This document shows, piece after piece, positions 1 to 5,494 of a DNA stretch of 5,646 nt. Position numbers and translations under genes: made by a program. Where the stretch lies: positions 1 to 5,646 of the forward strand of contig JAAYPL010000038.1 in NCBI GenBank assembly GCA_012519875.1, read 5' to 3'. Source of the stretch: Clostridiaceae bacterium (lineage in GTDB: Bacteria; Bacillota; Clostridia; Saccharofermentanales; UBA5734). Positions within the stretch are counted from its first letter, which is position 1. Each line of letters starts with the position of its first letter. A model generated the notes under the pieces. The model had not been told where the DNA came from and did not search any database. It saw only the letters and a program-made list of their open reading frames with translations.

Positions 1-57
1 GAAATGTAATTAAACAAACGAAACTTTGAAAAACATTACGCACTTTTTCTAAAATGA

Positions 58-101
58 AAAAACCTCCTGATGTCCTATTCACAGGGCCTTGAGAGGTTTT
101 T
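58..101 (-). terminator. Rho-independent terminator-like hairpin at the operon end
   Basis: Arms at 93-101 and 58-66 pair over 9 bp (AAAAACCTC with GAGGTTTTT on the minus strand), with a 26-base loop that can form a further short stem (CCT with AGG, 83-85 and 74-76). On the minus strand the hairpin ends in an uninterrupted run of six T, as expected for termination after hslO. The plus strand also has a T tract (97-101) after the arm, so it could stop transcription both ways. Five of the nine pairs are A-T and the loop is long, so strength is uncertain. Confidence 0.6.
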
Positions 102-108
102 GCTTGAA

Positions 109-195
109 TTAACTGTCAAACTCGGGGCTCAGGCAGATCAATAAAATCATAAAAATCAATAATGTTTTCGTCAGTGGTCGAAGCAAATTTTTCAT
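109..195 (-). CDS. Possible 28-residue hydrophobic peptide after hslO
   Basis: A short ORF starts ATG 39 bases after the hslO stop and ends TAA 7 bases before the terminator-like hairpin. GAGGA stands 5 bases upstream of the ATG, a good ribosome site. The predicted peptide begins MKNLLRPLTKTLLIF and ends ICLSPEFDS: a basic start, about 13 hydrophobic residues (about 11-23), and a short polar end, so it could be a single-span membrane peptide or a signal-peptide-like product. I do not recognise it. Against it: the length is close to chance, and the overlapping frame (116-223) is also open and has a more protein-like acidic composition, though it lacks a normal start. The placement between ribosome site and terminator is the main support. 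Confidence 0.3.
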   Translation of the reverse strand: MKNLLRPLTKTLLIFMILLICLSPEFDS

Positions 196-200
196 TCAAT

Positions 201-205
201 TCCTC
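201..205 (-). promoter_or_regulatory. Ribosome binding site of the possible small ORF
   Basis: GAGGA on the minus strand with a 5-base spacer to the ATG at 195. It is the main reason to consider the ORF real, as no known gene otherwise explains a Shine-Dalgarno sequence here. Confidence 0.35.
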
Positions 206-209
206 ATCA

Positions 210-236
210 GACGGCCAGAACAGTCAACCGGCCGTC
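210..236 (-). repeat. GC-rich inverted repeat at the hslO stop codon
   Basis: On the minus strand GACGGCC (236-230) and GGCCGTC (216-210) form a perfect 7-bp stem around a 13-base loop. It starts inside the hslO stop codon and ends 4 bases before the ribosome site of the possible small ORF. There is no following T run, so it is not a standard intrinsic terminator; it may be a 3' stability element or act on downstream translation. Confidence 0.5.
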
Positions 237-1128
237 AAGTAGCCTGATCCAACAAGTCTTGCACTTGGTCTTGATTAAAATGATAGGATTGGCCGCAAAA
301 GTGGCATTGCAGTTCAATCCCGTCCGGATCCGAAGCCAGCCCGGTCAGTTCGGCGCGACCTAATGCCGTCAGGTTTTGTCTCATACGGTCGGTTGAGCAA
401 GGACAGGCGTAGGAACATGGAGTGGTTGACAGATATTGGATTTCAGGATCGCCAAGCAGCAAATCGAGCAATTGGTGCGGGTCAAATCCTTCATCCATCA
501 GGCTGCTGACATCGGGAAAACCGACCACCCGCTGTTCCAGACGCTCGGCAACCGATTCACCGGCAGCCGGCATGAGCTGGACAATCAGGCCTCCCGCCTG
601 AGAAATTCCCTCCGGCCCCATACGGACGCCAAGGCTGACGGCCGACGGCGTCTGCTCGGAAGTGGCCAGATAATAGGTCAGATCTTCGGCAATCTCGCCG
701 GAAACCAATTGGACGGTACCTGTATACGGCTCTTTTAGGCCAAGATCGCGAATGATCGTCAGTGTCCCCCGGCCGACAGCCGATCCGACGTCCAGCTTGC
801 CCGGGCGGGCATATCGTGTTTCCACCACCGGCTGGATAACCAGGCCGCGAACCGTTGCGTCGCCTTGGGCAACAACCGTCATGCCCTGCATCGGTCCATC
901 GCCGCGAACAATGGCCGTGATCGATTGATGGCTTTCTTTCAGGTCGTGAGCCAACATCAAAGCACCGCTCATCAGCCTGCCCAACGCGGCAGCAGATACC
1001 GGTGACAGCTGATGCAGCCGGACAGCCTCCCGGCATAATGCCGTGGTTCGACAGGCAAATGCGCGCACAGCACCCCGGTATGCGGTGGCACGAACAATAT
1101 AGTCGCCCTTTGGTTCCTTCCGGTTCAT
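235..1128 (-). CDS. hslO: Hsp33, redox-regulated holdase chaperone
   Basis: Hsp33 is a cytoplasmic ATP-independent chaperone kept inactive by zinc bound to four cysteines; oxidation with unfolding releases zinc, forms disulfides and switches on binding of unfolding proteins. The 297-residue length is typical. Evidence: N-terminal domain start DYIVRATAYRGAVRAFACRT (9-28), the LGRLMSGALMLAHDLK segment (49-64), the RGDGPMQGMTVVAQGDATVRG region (75-95), the central linker around FPDVSSLMDEGFDPHQLL, and the C-terminal zinc site with CPC (C242, C244) and CHFC (C275, C278), i.e. CxC plus CxxC. An additional cysteine, C238, sits four residues before the CxC. The ATG is chosen because AAAGGA lies 8 bases upstream and the protein then starts where the family does; an upstream ATG at 1191 lies inside the methyltransferase gene and has no ribosome site. 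The gap after the methyltransferase stop is 22 bases. Confidence 0.97.
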   Translation of the reverse strand: MNRKEPKGDYIVRATAYRGAVRAFACRTTALCREAVRLHQLSPVSAAALGRLMSGALMLAHDLKESHQSITAIVRGDGPMQGMTVVAQGDATVRGLVIQPVVETRYARPGKLDVGSAVGRGTLTIIRDLGLKEPYTGTVQLVSGEIAEDLTYYLATSEQTPSAVSLGVRMGPEGISQAGGLIVQLMPAAGESVAERLEQRVVGFPDVSSLMDEGFDPHQLLDLLLGDPEIQYLSTTPCSYACPCSTDRMRQNLTALGRAELTGLASDPDGIELQCHFCGQSYHFNQDQVQDLLDQAT

Positions 1129-1136
1129 TGATGCAA

Positions 1137-1142
1137 TCCTTT
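1137..1142 (-). promoter_or_regulatory. Ribosome binding site fixing the hslO start
   Basis: AAAGGA on the minus strand, 8 bases before the ATG at 1128 and within the 22-base gap after the methyltransferase stop. It decides against the upstream in-frame ATG at 1191. Confidence 0.75.
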
Positions 1143-1150
1143 CATCTTGG

Positions 1151-1939
1151 TCAGGCCAGAGGCCGGCGGGCCACGACAAAATGTCGTTCATCGGTCGAAG
1201 CCGGTTTTTTCATGCTCAGACCGCCATGATGTCCAACCGGTTCCAATCCGGCTTCAAGAAGCCACTGATGAATCTGTTGGCAGTCATAAAGGCGTTCACG
1301 AATGATCTCCTCGTATCGATCATAGGTTCCGTCCGGCCGAAGTGAAAAAAGAATCAGCTCAGCCGTGCTGATTTTGCTTTTCCGATTATATTTATTTTGC
1401 CAAAACAATGTGTGCTTGCCCTGATCCTCAAAAAATATCCGGTCCCCCAAGGTTGTTGCCAAGTGGTGTTCGGTTGCCAGATCAAAGATCAGTACGGCTC
1501 CCGGATTAAGGTAATTGGCACAGAGTCGAAACAATCGTTGCACCTTAGCCGGCCGGATCAGATGATTGACCGTGTCCAAAAGACAAACGATCAGATCAAC
1601 AGTGCCGTAAAGTTCAAACCGGCTGATGTCCTGCTGGAGAAAAAGGATCGATGGACGGCCTTCCCTTGCTTGAGCTTTTTGCCGGGCACGGTCGAGCATG
1701 GCGGAGGACCAATCAATTCCGATCGGGTCATAGCCGCGATCTGCCATGGTCAGGCAAACGCTGCCGGTTCCGCATCCGAGGTCGAGCAGAATCGGGCGGC
1801 CATCCTCGCCGTCACCGCCAACACCACGGCGACTGTATCGCTCCTGCAGGCGAATGACGTGATCCGCCCAAGCGGCCGGATCAACAGCGGTCTGCCATTC
1901 GTCATAAAGCATCGCCAGATGCATGTACCCGTTTGCCAT
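1151..1939 (-). CDS. Class I SAM-dependent methyltransferase, substrate unknown (YqeM-like)
   Basis: A soluble cytoplasmic methyltransferase of 262 residues with the Rossmann-type SAM fold. Visible elements: N-terminal helix MHLAMLYDEW (6-15), which resembles the FAxxYD start of YqeM-like proteins; glycine-rich motif I ILLDLGCGTGS (50-60); the acidic residue that should hold the SAM ribose in IGIDWS (D76); motif QQDISRF (D104) near the adenine; motif IV VDLIVCLLDTVNHL (114-127), a family hallmark; and LNPGAVLIFDLAT (144-156). The C-terminal half (about 165-250) carries strands and a helix that probably form the acceptor site but give no substrate. It starts 5 bases after the protease stop with GGAG 8 bases upstream of ATG, inside the end of the protease gene, so translation is likely coupled. 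The acceptor could be a small molecule or a protein; nothing in the sequence decides this. Confidence 0.93.
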   Translation of the reverse strand: MANGYMHLAMLYDEWQTAVDPAAWADHVIRLQERYSRRGVGGDGEDGRPILLDLGCGTGSVCLTMADRGYDPIGIDWSSAMLDRARQKAQAREGRPSILFLQQDISRFELYGTVDLIVCLLDTVNHLIRPAKVQRLFRLCANYLNPGAVLIFDLATEHHLATTLGDRIFFEDQGKHTLFWQNKYNRKSKISTAELILFSLRPDGTYDRYEEIIRERLYDCQQIHQWLLEAGLEPVGHHGGLSMKKPASTDERHFVVARRPLA

Positions 1940-1944
1940 ACCTT

Positions 1945-3264
1945 TTACTCCGGATTTTCCAAATAATTCAGCGCCGCGGCCAGCTGTGTGTCCAGCTCCG
2001 GTGTAAGCTGATGAATTGAAAGCCCTGCCGCCTCATCCGGCAAGGCAACCGGTAAATCCGGTGTGAGGCCGACCTCTTCAATGCTTTCGCCATTTGGCAG
2101 GTAGTAAAGAAAAGTGGTGACATTGACAGCGGACTTATCCGGTAAAAGGAAGGTCTGCGTGCCGGAACCTTTCCCAAAAGACTGCTCGCCGATCAGGTAA
2201 GCCTTGTTATGATCGCGGAGACAACCGGAAAACAATTCAGACGCACTGGCCGACATTCCATTAATCAGAATGGCATATCGCATGGTGTCCGGAACAGCCG
2301 TCTTCTCGTCGGAATGCCAGGTTTCTTTAAACGGGCGGCCGTCAGCGCGGCCTTGTATCGTCGCAATGACCATCTTGGGCAAAATGTAATCCAGCATCCG
2401 GATTACCTCATCGGCTCTGCCGCCGGAATTGTTGCGCAGATCAATAACCAGCCGCTCGGCCCCTCGGGCCTGCAGATCATCTATCGCGGCGGCAAATAGT
2501 TCCGCCACGCCTCCTGAGAATTCCCGAATCTGGATATAGCCGATCTCATCGGTCAGCATACGGCTGTTGAGGGCGGCGTTGGTGATCCTGCGCCGCTCTA
2601 TACGAAAAGTCAGGTTGCGGCCTTCGGTCGGTCGGAACATCAACAATTCAACGATCGTTCCTTCCTGTCCCTTGACCATGGCCGCCACCTCTTCGACGGT
2701 GGATATCTCGGAGACGTCGACTCCGTCCACATCAAGGAAGACATCACCGGTACGAAGACCGGCGGATTCGGCCGGACTGCCTTGTAAAACTTCGGTGATC
2801 TCCACCAGGCCGTTGCGATTGATCATCACCAGGGCGCCAATGCCGACGTATTCGCCCTGCATGCTCTCTTCAAGCATGTTGTATTGTTCGGCGGTCAAAT
2901 ACATGGTATAACGGCTGCCTATGCGATCCACGACACCGCTGACCATGGCCTCGAGAATTTTGACGTCCGATAGTTCTTCATAATAATTGTCATCGAGAAT
3001 TTTGATAGTATCTTTCAGCTTGGCAACGGCTTTTTTGGTCTCGGCATCATCAGCAAAAGAAAGCGCGTTAGGCGAAGATCGCCCGCCGATCAGGCCGGCC
3101 CTGGCAAGTCCCGCGCCAATCAGAATCGCACCTCCTGCAGTAAGCATGAAGGTAATCGAAGCCGTGATCAAAACCGTCAGGACATACGTCCAGATCGGCC
3201 GGCCTCGTTTTGGTTCCGGCATCGGCGTGCCGGGGGAGGGTTGCTGATAAATCTGATGGTTCAT
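1945..3264 (-). CDS. ctpA: Membrane-anchored S41 carboxyl-terminal processing protease (CtpA family) with PDZ domain
   Basis: A serine protease of the Ctp/tail-specific family, which clips or degrades envelope proteins from unstructured C-termini outside the membrane. The 439 residues show a short Pro-rich cytoplasmic start, one anchor segment (about 24-54), a PDZ domain (about 137-227, starting at GEYVGIGALV and including GSPAESAGLRTGD), and the S41 core (about 240-405). Nucleophile S340 lies in NGMSASASELF and general base K365 in SFGKGSG, 25 residues apart as in B. subtilis CtpB. The third catalytic position, usually Gln four after Lys, is Thr369 here, with Gln at 370. The ATG is preferred over a GTG at 3282, which has no purine-rich site and sits in a hairpin; the ATG has only a weak, distant GGTGG. 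It is 33 bases after the M23 gene. Related proteases degrade peptidoglycan hydrolases elsewhere (Prc, P. aeruginosa CtpA), so the M23 neighbour is a candidate substrate (inference). The symbol is family-level. Confidence 0.93.
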   Translation of the reverse strand: MNHQIYQQPSPGTPMPEPKRGRPIWTYVLTVLITASITFMLTAGGAILIGAGLARAGLIGGRSSPNALSFADDAETKKAVAKLKDTIKILDDNYYEELSDVKILEAMVSGVVDRIGSRYTMYLTAEQYNMLEESMQGEYVGIGALVMINRNGLVEITEVLQGSPAESAGLRTGDVFLDVDGVDVSEISTVEEVAAMVKGQEGTIVELLMFRPTEGRNLTFRIERRRITNAALNSRMLTDEIGYIQIREFSGGVAELFAAAIDDLQARGAERLVIDLRNNSGGRADEVIRMLDYILPKMVIATIQGRADGRPFKETWHSDEKTAVPDTMRYAILINGMSASASELFSGCLRDHNKAYLIGEQSFGKGSGTQTFLLPDKSAVNVTTFLYYLPNGESIEEVGLTPDLPVALPDEAAGLSIHQLTPELDTQLAAALNYLENPE

Positions 3265-3297
3265 GACTGACTCGCTTTCCACCGGAGCTGGTCCGGG

Positions 3298-4581
3298 TTA
3301 CCGAATATACTTGGCAGGATCAACGGTGCTGCCGTTGTACAAAATTTCAAAGTGAAGATGAGGGCCGGTGGATGTGCCGGTGCTGCCGCAGGTGGCGATT
3401 TTCTGGCCGATGGAAACCTGCTGGCCGACCCGAACCAGTGTGTTTTTTAAATGGGCATAAAGGGAGCAATATCCGTCGCCGTGGTCAATGACAATGTAAT
3501 TGCCATAGCCATATCCACCGGTATTGCGGCCTTCATAGGGATTACGGACCAAAAGCACCTCGCCTGCTCGCGATGCCACAATGGAATTGCCGTATTTCCC
3601 GCCAAGATCAACGCCGGTATGCATGCGGTAGTAGTGATAAATGGGATGAAAGCGCATGCCGTAAGCGGAATAGATCGTGCGATCAGCCGGATAGGGCCAC
3701 GCCCAGCCCTTGCCGGAAACCGGTTTTCTCTGAGCCGCGGCTGTGGCCCGGGCAGCGGCCGTGGCCTTGGCCGCTGCCGTGGCTTGCTCGCTGGCAACTT
3801 TTTTCTGAAGTGTTTTGACCAGCTCGGCAACCATGGCGGCCTCGGCCAGCAGGTCGGCTTCGGCCTGCTGCTGCCGTGAGAGCTTGAGTTCAACCTCCTC
3901 AAGGTCCTGCCTGGTTGCCTCGGCATCGGCCTCCAGTTTGGCCAATTCGGCTTCGAGTTGCTCAACCACCTCTTCCATGTCCGCCGCATGCTGTTTGGCA
4001 AGATCCCGAAGCAAGGCGGCATGATCCTTGCCGGCCTGAAGATCCTCGATCATCTGCTGGTCCGCGTCGGCAATGATCGACATAAATTGAAGGGTCGTGA
4101 AAAAGCCCTGCAAGCTTTTGGAGCTAAGAAAAATCTCCAGAATTGATTTTGGCCGGTAATTGATCATGGTCCGGATCCGTTGGCTGTATTGGACCTGCTT
4201 CGAGGCCAAATCTTCTTCCGCTGCCACATAGTCGGCATAGGCCTGCTCCATTTCAGACACAGCCGCCTCAAGTTGAGCGGTTTTTTCTCGGTAGAGGTTT
4301 TTTTGTTCATCGCTGCGCTTGTTAAGCCACGCCAGTTGACCGGTTAATTCGTCCCGCTCCCGGTCCAGCTGGCGGCTGATGCCGGCCAACCTGGCTTTTT
4401 CTGCCGACAGCGCCGACTGACGCTCTTTGGCCTCTTTCAATTCCTCCCGCGTTGTTGATGCAGCCCGGACAGGAGGCGAAACCAGTCCCGTAGCCCATCC
4501 CATCAGGAAAAGAAGAGCCAGCACAAGAGATATCTTGCCTATGCCACTGCTGCGCCGGCCGAATAATCGCTTCTTATACAT
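3298..4581 (-). CDS. Secreted coiled-coil M23 (LytM) peptidoglycan endopeptidase, EnvC/PcsB-like architecture
   Basis: Likely a zinc metallopeptidase that cuts peptidoglycan cross-links or stem peptides outside the membrane and is controlled by FtsEX. The 427-residue protein has a basic N-terminus and hydrophobic core (about 17-34) with an AxA-type cleavage site near 38-40 (VRA before AST); coiled coils at about 43-135 and 172-262; a non-coiled break at about 142-174 with SILEIFLSSKSLQGFF, typical of coiled-coil partners of FtsX; an Ala-rich linker (267-284); and a C-terminal M23 domain (about 305-427). M23 residues are intact: HTGVD (H321, D325) and the second His of HLHFE (H410) as zinc ligands, H377 (YAHL) and H408 as catalytic histidines. 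E. coli EnvC lacks such a working site, so this is probably an enzyme rather than only an amidase activator. The ATG is chosen for its GGGAGG site 9 bases upstream; an earlier GTG at 4656 would lie inside ftsX. Substrate bond is not readable. Confidence 0.95.
   Translation of the reverse strand: MYKKRLFGRRSSGIGKISLVLALLFLMGWATGLVSPPVRAASTTREELKEAKERQSALSAEKARLAGISRQLDRERDELTGQLAWLNKRSDEQKNLYREKTAQLEAAVSEMEQAYADYVAAEEDLASKQVQYSQRIRTMINYRPKSILEIFLSSKSLQGFFTTLQFMSIIADADQQMIEDLQAGKDHAALLRDLAKQHAADMEEVVEQLEAELAKLEADAEATRQDLEEVELKLSRQQQAEADLLAEAAMVAELVKTLQKKVASEQATAAAKATAAARATAAAQRKPVSGKGWAWPYPADRTIYSAYGMRFHPIYHYYRMHTGVDLGGKYGNSIVASRAGEVLLVRNPYEGRNTGGYGYGNYIVIDHGDGYCSLYAHLKNTLVRVGQQVSIGQKIATCGSTGTSTGPHLHFEILYNGSTVDPAKYIR
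3730..3783 (-). repeat. Three tandem 18-base units coding an Ala-rich linker
   Basis: Within the M23 peptidase gene, three consecutive imperfect 18-base units encode ATAAAK, ATAAAR and ATAAAQ (residues 267-284). The units differ mainly at third codon positions and in the last codon. They lie between the second coiled coil and the M23 domain and look like a linker grown by in-frame duplication. Confidence 0.75.
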
Positions 4582-4590
4582 CAAGCCTCG

Positions 4591-4596
4591 CCTCCC
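4591..4596 (-). promoter_or_regulatory. Ribosome binding site fixing the M23 peptidase start
   Basis: GGGAGG on the minus strand, 9 bases before the ATG at 4581, in the 22-base gap after ftsX. It decides against the longer in-frame GTG start at 4656, whose extra 25 residues would precede an otherwise normal signal peptide. Confidence 0.8.
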
Positions 4597-4603
4597 ACCC
4601 TTT

Positions 4604-5494
4604 CTAAACCCGGATGTGACGACGGACCGAAACGGCGCTGCCCAAAGAGCCAACACCGACGCCGATCGCCAGATTGATAATCAGAACAATGATTGTTAGT
4701 TGATCGACCGGGAGCATGGTCAAAAAATCCGAAGGTTTGGCGCCGGCCATCAACGCGCTGTACAGACGATCATAGCCGAACATGGTAACGCCCCAGGCCA
4801 CAGCGGCGCCGATCAACCCCACGAGAGCACCCTCAATAATATAAGGTACACGAATGTACCAGTTGGTGGCGCCAATGTACTTCATGATGCTGATTTCCTC
4901 GCCTCGGGCAAAAACAGAAATACGCACCATGTTGGAAATAATGAAGAAAGAAATCAAACCAAGGACAATAAAAGCTGCCAAGGTTGCGTAATTAACCCAT
5001 ACGATGGCTTCACTCAGGAAAGACATAACCGCCAGTTCTAGGGAAACCTTGCGTACACCCGCCAAGCCGGCCACCCTGGTTTGGAAGGATTCCGCCAACG
5101 AGGGATCAACGAGCTGTACGGTGTATGTATAGGGAATATTATCGATGGGAAAATCGGCAAAAAGCTCCGGATTCTCCATGCTGGCGACAAATTGGTCGAA
5201 GTTTTCCTGCGGGCTGTAGCGCCGGAACTCCAAGACATCGTCATCGGTCGCCAGATAGCGATCCAGATCGGTCAGTTCTTGGCTGTCAACACCGTTTTTC
5301 ATGGTAATTTCGATCGGTGGCTGCTGCCCCGCTGCGGTCATAATATGGCGCGCATTAAGGGAAAAAACAGTGAAAAAGCCCAAAAGAACCAACATCAAGG
5401 CAATGGTGCTGATCGACGCCAGCATAACCAACGGATGGCGGACAAGATTGCGAAAGCCTTCTCGGAGCGAGAGAAAAACTGAAGTCAGCTTCAT
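4604..5494 (-). CDS. ftsX: FtsX, membrane subunit of the FtsEX division complex
   Basis: FtsX is the integral membrane partner of FtsE. It passes the ATPase signal to an extracellular peptidoglycan hydrolase or its activator through its large first outer loop. The 296-residue length is normal. Predicted order: cytoplasmic N-terminus with the family motif REGFRNLVRHP (11-21), TM1 about 23-46, outer domain about 47-165, TM2 about 167-190, cytoplasmic loop RISVFARGEEISIMKYIGAT (191-210), TM3 about 215-238, a short outer loop, TM4 about 264-287, and a basic end RRHIRV. The cytoplasmic loop and following IEGALVGLIGA are highly characteristic of FtsX. The ATG has GGAGG ten bases upstream, inside the end of ftsE, and overlaps the ftsE stop. 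The stop is TAG, 22 bases before the M23 peptidase start. No truncation or frameshift seen. Confidence 0.97.
   Translation of the reverse strand: MKLTSVFLSLREGFRNLVRHPLVMLASISTIALMLVLLGFFTVFSLNARHIMTAAGQQPPIEITMKNGVDSQELTDLDRYLATDDDVLEFRRYSPQENFDQFVASMENPELFADFPIDNIPYTYTVQLVDPSLAESFQTRVAGLAGVRKVSLELAVMSFLSEAIVWVNYATLAAFIVLGLISFFIISNMVRISVFARGEEISIMKYIGATNWYIRVPYIIEGALVGLIGAAVAWGVTMFGYDRLYSALMAGAKPSDFLTMLPVDQLTIIVLIINLAIGVGVGSLGSAVSVRRHIRV

Noticed and set aside
26..55. Plus-strand promoter-like pair TTGAAA and TAAAAT with an 18-base spacer
   Set aside because: It lies in very AT-rich DNA where such matches are common, and it would run straight into the terminator-like hairpin and antisense to the operon, with no plus-strand gene to serve.
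70..144. Plus-strand 24-codon ORF starting ATG at 70
   Set aside because: No ribosome binding site (the upstream bases are CCTCC, the reverse of one), and it overlaps the terminator arm.
436..738. Open frames of 60 to 190 codons on the opposite strand or in other frames throughout the operon
   Set aside because: Each lies wholly or mostly inside a well supported gene, shows no recognisable domain, and is expected in GC-rich coding DNA.
1129..1191. Longer hslO start at the ATG at 1191
   Set aside because: It would overlap the methyltransferase by about 40 bases, lacks a ribosome site, and adds residues not typical of Hsp33; the ATG at 1128 has AAAGGA at good spacing.
3815..4024. Plus-strand Ser/Ala/Cys-rich ORF opposite the M23 coiled coil
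   Set aside because: Its odd composition is the mirror of the Glu/Ala/Leu codons of the coiled coil, not an independent protein.
4582..4656. Longer M23 peptidase start at a GTG at 4656
   Set aside because: It overlaps ftsX by about 50 bases and pushes the signal peptide inward; the ATG at 4581 has GGGAGG 9 bases upstream.
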